In this document: positions 26,880-36,354 of the stretch, in pieces | Numbering within the stretch: position 1 is the first letter of the stretch | Layout of the letters: each line of letters begins with the position of its first letter | Assembly (NCBI RefSeq): GCF_947497285.1 | Contig: NZ_CANMFT010000006.1 | Location: forward strand, 62,001-126,000 | Length of the DNA stretch: 64,000 nucleotides | Direction of reading: 5' to 3' | Source: an uncultured Aliiroseovarius sp. | Lineage (GTDB): Bacteria > Pseudomonadota > Alphaproteobacteria > Rhodobacterales > Rhodobacteraceae | Translations under genes and position numbers: made by a program | The notes under the pieces: generated by a model | The model's input: the letters and a program-made list of their open reading frames with translations, nothing else | Databases searched by the model: none | What the model was told of the DNA's origin: nothing

Positions 26880-28088
26880 TCATGCTTTCACGATATTGTG
26901 CTGGGGCCCGTAGGGGAAGCCAGTAATATTTTCGGCACCCGTTTCGCCAATAACAAGAATGTCGTGCTCTCGATAGCCACCCGCACCGGGGGTGCCTTCG
27001 GGCAGGAACAGCATCGGCTCCATCGACACGACCATTCCCGGCTCTAGCACAGTGTCGATATCTTCACGCAGTTCCAAACCGGCTTCGCGGCCATAGTAGT
27101 GCGACAGCACACCGAAAGAATGGCCGTAGCCGAAAGACCGATATTGCAGCAAGTTCTCGGATTCGAAAAACCTGTTGATCTCGGCGGTGATGCCCGAGCA
27201 GGTCGCACCGGGTTTAATCAGTGAAATCCCCAGCTCATGTGCGGCGACATTCGCTTCCCAGATGCGCAGGCTTTCCTTGTCTGGCTCGCCAATGAACAGC
27301 GTGCGCTCCAACGCGGTGTAGTAGCCCGAGATCATCGGGAAGGTGTTCAGCGACAGGATGTCACCGTTCTCCAGCTTGCGGGTCGTCACCGGGTTGTGTG
27401 CGCCGTCGGTGTTGATGCCCGACTGGAACCACACCCAGCTGTCACGAATTTCGCTGTTTGGATGGGCACGCGCGATTTCTTCTTCCATCGCGTCGCGACC
27501 GGCCATGGCGATATCAATCTCGCGCGCACCGACGCGGATCGCATCACGGATTGCGGCCCCGCCATGGTCCGCGATCCGTGCACCTTCGCGGATCAGGGCG
27601 ATTTCTTCTGCGGACTTCACCATGCGTGCCTGCATCGTGTCAGGGGCAATGTCTGCAAACGTGGCATTGGGCAGGAAATCTTCGGCCAGCGCGCGCTGTG
27701 CCAAGGTGAGGTGATCACCTTCGATGCCGATTGAACGGGCGTTGCCCACCAGTTCTTTCACGGCGCGCCAGTAGTTATTGCGCTCCCAATCGGTGTAGAT
27801 GACGTTGTCGCCGAAGCTGCGGCGCCAGGGCTGACCTGCGTCGATGTTGGCCGACACCGTGGTGCAGCGATCCGCCGTGACAACGCAGCCATACGTCCGG
27901 CCAAACGAACAATAGAGGAAGCCAGAGTAGTAAGCGATATTGTGCATCGACGTGAACAGGACCGCTTCGACTCCCCGATCGGCCATGATTTTGCGCAGGG
28001 TCGCCAAGCGGCGTTCGTATTCCGCGTTCGAAAATGGCAGCGGGGCTTTCTCGCCGTTTTCACAGACAAAGAATTGAGGGCGTGACAT
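26880..28088 (-). CDS. Creatinase (creatine amidinohydrolase)
   Basis: A 402-residue pita-bread (M24) fold enzyme without the metal ligands of the aminopeptidases. It matches Pseudomonas creatinase over its length, from memory of that protein: FTSMHNIAYYSGFLYCSFGR, SGINTDGAHNPVTTRK and YREHDIL. Residues equivalent to the known active site are present: Arg64, His231, Glu261, His323, Arg334, Glu357 and His375. The reaction is creatine plus water to sarcosine plus urea, in the cytoplasm. The start at 28088 follows GGAG. It is the first gene of an operon with a PotABCD-class importer. Sarcosine oxidase and urease genes are not in the window. Confidence 0.9.
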   Translation of the reverse strand: MSRPQFFVCENGEKAPLPFSNAEYERRLATLRKIMADRGVEAVLFTSMHNIAYYSGFLYCSFGRTYGCVVTADRCTTVSANIDAGQPWRRSFGDNVIYTDWERNNYWRAVKELVGNARSIGIEGDHLTLAQRALAEDFLPNATFADIAPDTMQARMVKSAEEIALIREGARIADHGGAAIRDAIRVGAREIDIAMAGRDAMEEEIARAHPNSEIRDSWVWFQSGINTDGAHNPVTTRKLENGDILSLNTFPMISGYYTALERTLFIGEPDKESLRIWEANVAAHELGISLIKPGATCSGITAEINRFFESENLLQYRSFGYGHSFGVLSHYYGREAGLELREDIDTVLEPGMVVSMEPMLFLPEGTPGAGGYREHDILVIGETGAENITGFPYGPQHNIVKA

Positions 28089-28231
28089 GTTTCGTGTCTC
28101 CACTTTCCGAGGCCGGAAAACATGCGTCCGGCCAACCAAACTCCCCGGCGTGCAGGGTGGTTGATCTCCGGACCTTGCGCGGGCACATGCCCCACGCAAT
28201 GGCAGCGACGCCATCGCTGCGGATGGACGAA

Positions 28232-28275
28232 AACATTTCTGATCAGAGCTGTTCTGTCAATAGTCTCGTGATCAG
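28232..28275 (-). promoter_or_regulatory. Candidate promoter and operator of the creatinase operon
   Basis: In minus orientation a perfect TTGACA at 28260-28255 is followed after 17 bp by AATGTT at 28237-28232. The heptamer TGATCAG occurs twice on the plus strand, at 28240-28246 (inside the spacer) and 28269-28275 (just upstream of the -35), 29 bp apart. This arrangement suits a dimeric regulator. The leader to the ATG at 28088 would be about 135 nt. Confidence 0.45.
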
Positions 28276-28301
28276 GCCATCAACAGGCTCTGCCCGGCTG
28301 G

Positions 28302-29519
28302 TCAAAGCTGTGTGCGGTCGACCACCAGCACACCGTCGCCGACCCGATCACCGGGGTGGGTGACGACCTGCTCACCTTCTGACAGCCCGGACGCCACTTC
28401 GGCGACATCGCTGTTGCGGTGACCAATCTCGACATTGCGCAAAACGGCGTGGTCGTCCTCAATCACGAAAACCGCCCAGCTTTCGCCATCCCGAAACAGC
28501 GCAGACAGCGGCACACGAACCCCCTCGCCTTGCCACTCAACGATGCGAAGGAAGGTGCGAAACCCATGTCCCAGCGATGGGCGCGCGGCCTGATCGGACA
28601 CCAGATCAAGGATGACACGCACGCGTTGTTCTTCAATGCCCAGAGCCGACAGCTTGGTGAACCCAGCGGGTTCAATGACGCGCACCTGGGCCTTTAGATC
28701 ACCCGCCCCGCCCCACCGTTCCACATAGGCAGCGGCACCGGGGACAAGCCGAACCGCGTCGGTCGACAGGATTTCAGCCACGATCTCCAAATCATCGGTT
28801 TCCCCAATGGACAGGATCGGCGCCCCGGGAAGCACGGGCCGCGCGCTGGTGCTTGCTACACTTAGAACCGTGCCGGACACGGGGGCCGCCAGTTCGACGC
28901 AACACGCCTCGCTGGCGGCGGCTGCGTCAGCCCGTGCGCTGGGTTCAATCAATGTCGCCTGCTGCGCTGCAAGCTCTGCCAGCCGCATTTCCAGCGCCGC
29001 ATGGGCGCTGTCCAGTTGCGCCACCGCCACATCGACACCCAGTTCCGCGTCGTCAAGTTGTGCCTTTGGGATCGTGCCACGCGCATGCAGGTCATGTAGC
29101 CGGTTCAGGATGGTTTGTGCATGGGCCAGATCCGCCTCCGAGATGGCGATCTGCGCCTGCGCGACAGCCACCGCCGCCTTGGCCTGTGCCACAGCCGCTT
29201 CGGCTTGCGCGCGCGTGCGGTCGTCAAGAAATGCCGGATCACCGGGGGCGATGCGCGCCACGATGGTTTCGCCAGCGATCACTGTGTCCCCAATGGTCAC
29301 CGGACTGCGTGCCAGCTGCCCAGAAACGGGTGCGGACATCTCGTAGACATCGCGCACGCGGGTCTGGCCTTCAGCGTTGACCGTGACCTCGATCGGGCCG
29401 GCGGTAATGGTGTGGATATCAACCGGCACGGGTTCGGGCTTGGCCGCCAGATAGGCAAACCCCGCAAGCACCACCACAGCAGCACCGGCCAGCATCGTTT
29501 TGCGCGTGTTCCAGCTCAT
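28302..29519 (-). CDS. HlyD-family periplasmic adaptor of an ABC exporter
   Basis: A 405-residue membrane fusion protein. It has an N-terminal anchor helix (residues 9-27), a lipoyl-like half (MSAPVSGQLARSPVTIGDTV), an Ala-rich coiled-coil hairpin (about residues 90-200) and a second lipoyl half (LAAPVSGTVLSVAS). It should link the inner-membrane FtsX-type permease to an outer-membrane channel. It is the last gene of a three-gene operon, 4 bp after the permease. Confidence 0.88.
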   Translation of the reverse strand: MSWNTRKTMLAGAAVVVLAGFAYLAAKPEPVPVDIHTITAGPIEVTVNAEGQTRVRDVYEMSAPVSGQLARSPVTIGDTVIAGETIVARIAPGDPAFLDDRTRAQAEAAVAQAKAAVAVAQAQIAISEADLAHAQTILNRLHDLHARGTIPKAQLDDAELGVDVAVAQLDSAHAALEMRLAELAAQQATLIEPSARADAAAASEACCVELAAPVSGTVLSVASTSARPVLPGAPILSIGETDDLEIVAEILSTDAVRLVPGAAAYVERWGGAGDLKAQVRVIEPAGFTKLSALGIEEQRVRVILDLVSDQAARPSLGHGFRTFLRIVEWQGEGVRVPLSALFRDGESWAVFVIEDDHAVLRNVEIGHRNSDVAEVASGLSEGEQVVTHPGDRVGDGVLVVDRTQL

Positions 29520-29523
29520 CGGG

Positions 29524-31887
29524 TTACTCCCTTGTCTTCATTACGGCGACCAGGTTCATCCGGTCGATCCGCCGACGCACAATCAGCGCCGAAACTACAG
29601 AGGCCCCGGCAACAACGCCAGCCGCCCAAAGATATGTCCCGCGCGATACCACCAACGGGATCGCATAAAGGTCGCTGTCGAAGCTGGCCACCATCGCGCC
29701 CGCAAGCAGCCGCCCGATGACCAGCCCAAGAGGAATGGCCGCAGCGGTCAGCAAGAAAAGCTCGCCCAGAAGAACATAGCTGACTTCGCCCCGCGTAAAG
29801 CCCAGAATGCGCAGGCTTGCCAGTTCGCGAGCGCGTTCTGACAATTGGATGCGCGCAGAGTTATACACCACCCCAATGGCAATCAATGCCGCCAGAAACG
29901 AGTTGATGGTCGTGGACATGCCCGCGTTCTGTGCAATCGTATCTACAAATGACTTACGCACCTGCTCCAGCAGGGTCAGCCCGGCAATGGCGGGGGCGCC
30001 CTTGATGGCGGCAAACAACGCCTCTTCTTGTGCGGCATCCACCAGCAGGTTGGCATGTGTCACCTGGACCGGTCGATCGATCAATCGGGCCATTGTCTCC
30101 ACGTTCATATAGGCGCCAAGCCCGAAATACTGGCCCGCAAAGCCCGTCACGACAAGGTCGTGTCGGCTGTCAGGCAGTGACAGGAACTCGACCTCCAACC
30201 GGTCACCGATGCCAACCTCCAGATGGTCGGCCAACCGGCGCGCCAGCACGATCCCATGAGCGGGGCGCACGACCGCTCCGGTTTCAAGGTCAAGCACCCG
30301 CGAAAGCGTGTGGTCCGGGCGGCGGCCTTCGACGGCGATGCGTCGGGTCAGATGGCCATTGGTCAGGCGGGCGGGCATGGTCCAGACCCCCTCTGCGGCA
30401 AGAACGCCCGGTAGGTTTCCAACATCCTGTAGAACCGTTTCAGGCCGTGTCAGCGCGAATTGCAGGATCGCATCTTGCCGGTTGATCTGCACAAAGCTGA
30501 CATCAAGCAATTCATCCATTGCATCGAACATGAACAGCGCTGCAATCATGACCGAAGCCGAGGTCGCGATGCCCAGCGTCGTCAGCGCCGCACGCACCGG
30601 CCAGCGGCCAATGGCGCGCAGGATCATCATCGTGGTCTGACGTGGCTCCAGCCAGGAAATCAGGCGGTCAAACACACCGCGCCGAAACCGCGTCGGTGCA
30701 GGCGGCGCCATCGCCACCGCGGGGCTTAGCCCGACCACGCGGCGCACGGCACCGAGCGCCCCAAGCCCCGCCGCCGCGAACCCCGCCACTGCGGATATCG
30801 CGTAGACCGAGGGGTATTGGACGAAGACCAGATAGGGAAAGTCAAAGAAAGTCGCATAGAGCACCGCCATGCCCCGACCGGCCCAAAGCCCAAACCCCCA
30901 TCCGATCACCACGCCGACAAACCCGATCAGCAGCGCCAGCTTGATGTAATGCCAACTGATTTCGGCTTTTTGGTAGCCAAGCGCCTTCAACAGCCCGATC
31001 TGTTCGCGCTCCAGCGTAATCAGGCGGCTCAGCACCATGTTCACAAGGAACGCTGAAATCACGAGAAAGATCGGCGGAATAACTTCGGCCATCATGCTGA
31101 GCTGCTTGAGCTCTCCGTCCAGAAACGCGTTGGAGGTCTGATCTTTGCGCAGGTAGGCACCGGTGCCGCCATAGGGTTTCAATACAGCGTCCAATGCGTC
31201 TGTCACCGCGTCCGGATCCGCCCCGCGCGAAAACCCGACCGACACGGAATTGAAGGCGCCCGTCAGGTTGAACGCCGCGCCCAGAACATCCTCGGCCATC
31301 CACAAAATGCCGAAGCGCCGGTCATCGGGCATGATCGAATTCGGACCGATCGTGTAGATGAATTCAGGACTGAGTGCGGTGCCAGTGATCGACAAACTGC
31401 GCTTTTGACCGTTTAACGTCACCTGAAACTGGTCACCCGGTTCGAACCCGTGCGCTTGCGCAAAGTTTTGGTTCACCAGAACCTCTCCGCGCGCGCCCGG
31501 CTCGGGCATGCGCCCCTTGGTGACCGAGGGAATATTCATACCGGGTCGACCACTGTCGGGGAGGGACAAAACCTGCCCCACCGCGGGTTCTGTCATGCCT
31601 TCAACATCAAGGATCGCGAAGTTCGAAATTCGCGTTTGCACCCGCGCCACGCCGGGAATGGCCGCAATATCTTCAGCAAGCGCGTCCGGCGCGCGCGAGG
31701 CGCTGGCGAAAAGATCACCAAACCGATTGCGTTCGTAATAGGTGTCACGGGTTTCGCGCAGGCTGCGTTCGACCCCGTTTGACATGACCATGATCATCAC
31801 GCCAACAGACAAAACCGCAGCAATGGCAAGGCTTTGCGCCCAGAGCCGCCGAATGTCGCGGAGAAGTTTTTTGTCCAGAACCCGCAT
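29524..31887 (-). CDS. FtsX-family ABC exporter permease with two FtsX domains
   Basis: A 787-residue permease. TM1 is near the N-terminus (AQSLAIAAVLSVGVMIMVMS), followed by a large periplasmic region, an FtsX block (about residues 265-390), a second periplasmic region and a C-terminal FtsX block. This is the DevC/YbjZ-like two-domain layout used for lipoproteins, glycolipids or peptides. The ATG at 31887 is preferred over a GTG nine bases upstream. The start lies just after the ATPase stop. The substrate is unknown. Confidence 0.88.
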   Translation of the reverse strand: MRVLDKKLLRDIRRLWAQSLAIAAVLSVGVMIMVMSNGVERSLRETRDTYYERNRFGDLFASASRAPDALAEDIAAIPGVARVQTRISNFAILDVEGMTEPAVGQVLSLPDSGRPGMNIPSVTKGRMPEPGARGEVLVNQNFAQAHGFEPGDQFQVTLNGQKRSLSITGTALSPEFIYTIGPNSIMPDDRRFGILWMAEDVLGAAFNLTGAFNSVSVGFSRGADPDAVTDALDAVLKPYGGTGAYLRKDQTSNAFLDGELKQLSMMAEVIPPIFLVISAFLVNMVLSRLITLEREQIGLLKALGYQKAEISWHYIKLALLIGFVGVVIGWGFGLWAGRGMAVLYATFFDFPYLVFVQYPSVYAISAVAGFAAAGLGALGAVRRVVGLSPAVAMAPPAPTRFRRGVFDRLISWLEPRQTTMMILRAIGRWPVRAALTTLGIATSASVMIAALFMFDAMDELLDVSFVQINRQDAILQFALTRPETVLQDVGNLPGVLAAEGVWTMPARLTNGHLTRRIAVEGRRPDHTLSRVLDLETGAVVRPAHGIVLARRLADHLEVGIGDRLEVEFLSLPDSRHDLVVTGFAGQYFGLGAYMNVETMARLIDRPVQVTHANLLVDAAQEEALFAAIKGAPAIAGLTLLEQVRKSFVDTIAQNAGMSTTINSFLAALIAIGVVYNSARIQLSERARELASLRILGFTRGEVSYVLLGELFLLTAAAIPLGLVIGRLLAGAMVASFDSDLYAIPLVVSRGTYLWAAGVVAGASVVSALIVRRRIDRMNLVAVMKTRE

Positions 31888-31889
31888 CG

Positions 31890-32624
31890 CTACCACTCGA
31901 TCTGCGACGGATCTATTCGATGATCGTTCACCCGTATTTCAGAGATATCGCCATCGGCAAAGAACACCACCCGATGCGCCATCGCCTGAATGCCGGCGTT
32001 GTGGGTGATCACCATCGTCGAGGTGCCAAGATCGATATTGATCTTTTCCAGCGCTTCAAGGACCTGAACCCCGGTTTTGCTATCCAAAGCACCGGTCGGT
32101 TCGTCGCACAGCAACACCTCGGGTCGTTTGGCGATGGCGCGTGCAATGGCGACACGTTGCTGTTCGCCGCCCGACATTTCGGCCGGAAAATGGTCCATCC
32201 GATGTGCCAGACCAACACGTTCCAATGCTTCTTCAGGGGTCATCGGGTGCGCGGCGACTTCGGTCACCAAGGCAACGTTTTCGCGCGCTGTCAGCGATGG
32301 AACGAGGTTATAGAACTGGAAGACGAAGCCGACGTGATCGCGGCGATAACGCGTCAGGTCGCGGTCCGACATCGACGTAAGCTCCTGCCCCTTGAACCAC
32401 GCGCGACCTGATGTCGCCGTATCAAGCCCACCAAGGATGTTGAGCAATGTGGATTTCCCGGACCCCGAAGCGCCCAAAAGCACGGTGAACTCGCCCGCCG
32501 GAATTTCAGCGGTCACGCCACGCAAGGCATGCACTTTGACCGCCTCGGTCTGGTAGGTCTTGGTCAATGCCTCCATCCGATAGATCGGAGCCGCAGCATC
32601 GGTGGTTTTCTCGGCGCTCTTCAT
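31890..32624 (-). CDS. ABC exporter ATPase (MacB/LolD type)
   Basis: A 244-residue ATPase with Walker [10 protein letters not shown], signature MSGGEQQR and Walker [13 protein letters not shown], typical of the MacB/LolD/FtsE group that partners FtsX permeases. The start at 32624 has GGAG nine bases upstream. An ATG at 32687 or 32708 would add a charged, unconserved N-terminus. It is the first gene of the operon with the FtsX permease and HlyD adaptor. Confidence 0.87.
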   Translation of the reverse strand: MKSAEKTTDAAAPIYRMEALTKTYQTEAVKVHALRGVTAEIPAGEFTVLLGASGSGKSTLLNILGGLDTATSGRAWFKGQELTSMSDRDLTRYRRDHVGFVFQFYNLVPSLTARENVALVTEVAAHPMTPEEALERVGLAHRMDHFPAEMSGGEQQRVAIARAIAKRPEVLLCDEPTGALDSKTGVQVLEALEKINIDLGTSTMVITHNAGIQAMAHRVVFFADGDISEIRVNDHRIDPSQIEW

Positions 32625-32782
32625 GGCTTGGCGCTCCGCTGACCCGCGGCGCATTGTGCACCGCGACGTCTTCTGTTCAGATGTCATCCTATCAGACCTG
32701 ATGTTCAACCCCCAACAGGCCCGATGGGCTGGAAAAAAGGTCGCATGATGGCAAACGACGAGGCGCAGCTATCGCTGTTGGA

Positions 32783-33550
32783 TCAGGCGAAAACCGCGGC
32801 TTCGTCGTGATCAATGCGCACAACAGCCAGATTGCCCGTCTTGTAGGCGCCCGTGTCAACAGCGATCCGTCCGTCGTTGACCGTGACTTCCGGCACGATG
32901 GTATGGCCGTGAACCACCCAACGCCCATCGCGCCGGACGCTGGACAGAAAATCGGCATGTCCCCAGACCAATGTGTTGCGGTCCTGTGCATCCATGCGCC
33001 GTGACGGGTCTGCACCTGCGTGCACCACGCTGACGTTTCCGCTGTACCATTGAACCGGCAGCGCGCGTATCCAGTCCACCAGATCATCGCCCATCGCCTT
33101 CAGCAACAGGTCGCGCGTTTGGGTCACTTGCGCGCCAACCAGATTGCCGCGCGCGGTGTCGACGCCAAAGCTCTTCAGCGTTTCAACACCCCCGTTGCCA
33201 AACCAGACCCGCCCAAAGGTGAGCGGATCATCCAGAAAGCTCAGCATCATGTCCTCGTGATTGCCACACAGGCAAATCACATCACGAAAGGATTGTTCCT
33301 GATAAGCACGCAACTGTTTGAGCACGCCCGCACTGTCCGGGCCACGATCCACATAGTCCCCGACGAAGACGATCGGGGTTCGGGCGTCATGGGCGCGGCC
33401 ATCGACCCACTGCAAGACATCCTTAAGCAAGGCAGCCTGTCCATGAAGATCGCCAACCACGAAGAACGGTCGGTCCGGCTGCAGCTCTGCATCGAACTGG
33501 GGTGGCTCTTCCTTGGCCCAGCGCTGTGTCAGTCGCTTCAAAAGGCTCAT
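32783..33550 (-). CDS. Serine/threonine-type protein phosphatase / bis-tetraphosphatase-like metallophosphatase
   Basis: A 255-residue metallophosphatase with every PPP-family motif in order: GDLHGQ, GDYVDRGP, GNHED, VVHAG and HGHT. It should use two metal ions to hydrolyse a phosphate ester. It begins 7 bp after the DegT aminotransferase gene on the same strand, so it may be the last gene of the amino-sugar operon. A link to tyrosine or serine phosphorylation of the polysaccharide machinery is only a guess. Confidence 0.85.
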   Translation of the reverse strand: MSLLKRLTQRWAKEEPPQFDAELQPDRPFFVVGDLHGQAALLKDVLQWVDGRAHDARTPIVFVGDYVDRGPDSAGVLKQLRAYQEQSFRDVICLCGNHEDMMLSFLDDPLTFGRVWFGNGGVETLKSFGVDTARGNLVGAQVTQTRDLLLKAMGDDLVDWIRALPVQWYSGNVSVVHAGADPSRRMDAQDRNTLVWGHADFLSSVRRDGRWVVHGHTIVPEVTVNDGRIAVDTGAYKTGNLAVVRIDHDEAAVFA

Positions 33551-33557
33551 GGTCTTA

Positions 33558-34721
33558 TCACCGGCTGGCCCGCGCAATCACGTCGCGCGCGCAGGCTGCA
33601 AGGTCTTCTGTTCGCGCGGCGGTCCAGGTCGGATCGACGAGGAAGCAAAGGCTGGTGTCGCCCAGCTCGCGGGCGACCGGAAGCGCGGCTGCGGGGCCCA
33701 GGCCGTATCGCGCAAACGTCCCTTCGCGATACATCTCGCTGCAACTGCCCGAAAACGCTGGAAAGCCAGCCGCGTTGATTTCAGCAATGATACGGTCGCG
33801 GTCCCAGTCGGGGGCAAAGACCTCGGGCCGGACAAACGCATAGTAACGATAATAGGCGTGTGTCATGCCCTGCGGCGGCCGTGGCGCGCGAATGGCATCA
33901 AGCGGGGCCAGTGACGCCTCAAGAATGGCGGCATTGGCGGCCCGATGGGCGCGCCATGCGTCCAGCTTGCGAAGTTGCACCCGCCCGATCGCGGCAGAGG
34001 GTCCCGTCATCCGGAGGTTGGTGCCCGGCCCGGCCGAATGCAGCCAACGAAAACCCGGAGGGTGGTCGGTATTGAACACTGTATCATAGTCCTTGCCATG
34101 GTCTTTGAAGCTCCAGGCCTTGGCCCATAACGCGTCCTCGTCCGTGATCAACATCCCGCCTTCACCGCCGGTGCTCATGATCTTGTCCTGACAGAAAGAA
34201 AACGACCCAAAGGTGCCCATCGTGCCGACCTTCCGGTCGCCAATCATCGCCCCATGCGCCTGTGCGCAATCTTCGATGACCCACAGGTCGTGGGCCTCTG
34301 CCAAGGACATGATCGCGCTCATGTCGCACGGCCAACCGCCAAGATGGACCGGGATGATCCCCTTGGTCCGGTCGGTGATCAAGGGGGCAATGGTGTCCGC
34401 AGTTATGTTCTGGCTGTCGCGGTCAACATCGGCAAAAACCGGCACCCCGCCCAGCAACATGACCGAACTGGCCGAGGCGATAAAGCTGCGCGGCGTCACG
34501 ATTACTTCGTCCCCCGGTTCAAGCCCAAGCACGCGCAACGCCGCATCCAGCGTCACCGTCCCGTTCGCCATCGCGATGGCATGGGCCGCACCGGTATAGG
34601 CGCGAAACTCGTCTTCAAAGGCATGCACATCCGGGCCAGTCCAGGCATTGACCTTGCCCGAGCGCAGCACCTCGGTCACCGCGGCAATCTGTTCGTCGTC
34701 AAAAACGGGCCAGCTGGCCAT
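33558..34721 (-). CDS. DegT/DnrJ/EryC1/StrS sugar aminotransferase
   Basis: A 387-residue PLP-dependent enzyme. Asp151 (EDCAQAHG) would hold the pyridine nitrogen. Lys180 in FCQDKIMSTGGEGG is the Schiff-base lysine, so it should be a true aminotransferase acting on a nucleotide keto-sugar. It lies in an operon with a formyltransferase, a PIG-L deacetylase and a phosphoglycosyl transferase. The likely role is a 4-amino-4,6-dideoxyhexose step fed by the CapD/PglF-like dehydratase at 48.3 kb (inference). Confidence 0.87.
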   Translation of the reverse strand: MASWPVFDDEQIAAVTEVLRSGKVNAWTGPDVHAFEDEFRAYTGAAHAIAMANGTVTLDAALRVLGLEPGDEVIVTPRSFIASASSVMLLGGVPVFADVDRDSQNITADTIAPLITDRTKGIIPVHLGGWPCDMSAIMSLAEAHDLWVIEDCAQAHGAMIGDRKVGTMGTFGSFSFCQDKIMSTGGEGGMLITDEDALWAKAWSFKDHGKDYDTVFNTDHPPGFRWLHSAGPGTNLRMTGPSAAIGRVQLRKLDAWRAHRAANAAILEASLAPLDAIRAPRPPQGMTHAYYRYYAFVRPEVFAPDWDRDRIIAEINAAGFPAFSGSCSEMYREGTFARYGLGPAAALPVARELGDTSLCFLVDPTWTAARTEDLAACARDVIARASR

Positions 34722-34741
34722 GATCGCGTTCCTTTCCCAGC

Positions 34742-35440
34742 TTAGATGACGTTGCGCACAAGGACGAAACCCTCGGCGGCAGCCCGGTGCACCGTTGCCC
34801 CGCGCAAGGTTGCAAGCGCACGAAGGGTTTCGACAGACCGTTCATGCGGCGGACCCTTGACCTGACTTTTGAACAAACAGAAAGCCGCAAGCTTGGTTTC
34901 AAGATGGTCGGTAATGTCGACAAAGACATTCGGCACGAAAGGGGGCGTCAGGTAAGGTGCGTTCCAGTTTGTTTCCGAAACGGTTTCATACGCCATGATC
35001 GTGGCGGGATAGTCATGCTGATGCGGACGACTGGCGACCAACGTGGACAAAAAGCTAAGCTGATGGTCCAAATGAATGTCACCCGGATGCGGGGCAAAGA
35101 TCAGGCTGGGCGCCAGATCGGCCACAAGCTTGCCCAGACCGGCATTCAATGCTCCGTGGGGGTGTTCGGCCAGTTCAGCGGCCGGAAAATCAAGCCAGTG
35201 CGTCTGGGTGATCCCCAAATGGCCATGGGCGGCTTCTGCCTCGGCCTGAACCGTCGCGATCTGGGCCGCGTCAAAGCGGGGCGGTTGCCCACGGGTCACG
35301 ATGGCCACATGCACCTCGCGCCCTTCATGCGCCAGCCGAGCAATGGTGCCGCCTACGCCCAGAACCTCGTCATCGGGGTGTGGCGCGACAATCAGCACCG
35401 GGGCGGTCGGGTCGCCCCCGAACGAAGAAACCTTGGTCAT
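34742..35440 (-). CDS. PIG-L family N-acetylglucosaminyl-type deacetylase
   Basis: A 232-residue zinc deacetylase of the PIG-L/LmbE family. Zinc and catalytic residues lie in APHPDDEVLG and HPGDIHLDHQ. Members remove an acetyl group from N-acetyl sugars on lipids, nucleotides or small thiols. The ATG at 35440 follows GGGAAGGG and overlaps the formyltransferase stop by four bases. Deacetylation and formylation of the same amino sugar is the simplest reading of the context. Confidence 0.85.
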   Translation of the reverse strand: MTKVSSFGGDPTAPVLIVAPHPDDEVLGVGGTIARLAHEGREVHVAIVTRGQPPRFDAAQIATVQAEAEAAHGHLGITQTHWLDFPAAELAEHPHGALNAGLGKLVADLAPSLIFAPHPGDIHLDHQLSFLSTLVASRPHQHDYPATIMAYETVSETNWNAPYLTPPFVPNVFVDITDHLETKLAAFCLFKSQVKGPPHERSVETLRALATLRGATVHRAAAEGFVLVRNVI

Positions 35441-36354
35441 GTCGTTACCCTTCCCAGACAAGTATGCAGTTTGGGCGGGGCCTCGGCGCCGCTCCAATCC
35501 AGAATATCAATGCAGACGCCATCACCGCAAGCGACCGTAAACTGCCGCCCCTCAATCGCCTGAACCTGCCCCGGCATGCCGATAAAGTAGCCCTCACGCG
35601 GCGTATAGCGAACACCGGTCAACACCAGCTTGGTTCCATCTGTCGTCGTAGTGAACGCGCCTGGATAGGGCGGCCCGACGGCGCGGATCAGCCGGTGAAT
35701 GTCACGCGCCGGGGCCGACCAGTCGATCCGCCCATCCTCTGGCCGGCGCAAGGCGCAGGTCGTGGCGCCTGTTTCGTCCTGCGGCACGCGCGGCACGTCG
35801 CCCGTCGCAATGCGGGTGAGAAGCTTGGGCAGCATGTCGACCAGCGCCTCAAGGTGTCGGTCGTAAAGCTCGCGCACAGTGATCGTGTCCGGGTCGATGG
35901 TAAACTGTGCCTTGGCCGCGATGGGACCGGTGTCAGCGCCTTCGCCCAACCAGAACAGCGACGCCCCCACATCGCGTTCGCCCAGCAAGATCGTCCACGG
36001 CACGACAGCGCGCCCACGCAGCTTGGGCAAATCCGAAGGGTGAAACCCGACGCATCCCAGCTTTGGCACCGCGCGGAAGGTTGCCCCGCAAAGCTGCGAC
36101 CATCCGATCACCAGCACCAGATCAGGATCTGTGGCGGCAATCGCTGCGATGGTCTCTGGCGCATCGCTTTTGCGCGTGTAGTGCACCGGGGTGCCATACC
36201 GCTCCGCAACCGGAGCGAGATCAGCGAAATCCGAATGGCGATGCGCCAATTCAGGCGGCAAAGTTACCACCAGCTTGGGCAGATGCCCTGCCTCACAGAT
36301 GGCTGACAGCGCGGCCAATGATCCTTCGACGGCTCCGACAAAAACGGTGTTCAT
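35437..36354 (-). CDS. Formyltransferase of the methionyl-tRNA/sugar N-formyltransferase fold
   Basis: A 305-residue protein with the formyltransferase core. His105 in GFHPSDLPKLRGR and Asp141 in EGADTGPI match the catalytic His and Asp, and the C-terminal OB-like domain is present. The usual Asn two residues before the His is Gly103. Gene context with aminotransferase, deacetylase and phosphoglycosyl transferase points to a sugar N-formyltransferase rather than the housekeeping Fmt, using 10-formyltetrahydrofolate. It overlaps both neighbours by ATGA. Confidence 0.8.
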   Translation of the reverse strand: MNTVFVGAVEGSLAALSAICEAGHLPKLVVTLPPELAHRHSDFADLAPVAERYGTPVHYTRKSDAPETIAAIAATDPDLVLVIGWSQLCGATFRAVPKLGCVGFHPSDLPKLRGRAVVPWTILLGERDVGASLFWLGEGADTGPIAAKAQFTIDPDTITVRELYDRHLEALVDMLPKLLTRIATGDVPRVPQDETGATTCALRRPEDGRIDWSAPARDIHRLIRAVGPPYPGAFTTTTDGTKLVLTGVRYTPREGYFIGMPGQVQAIEGRQFTVACGDGVCIDILDWSGAEAPPKLHTCLGRVTT

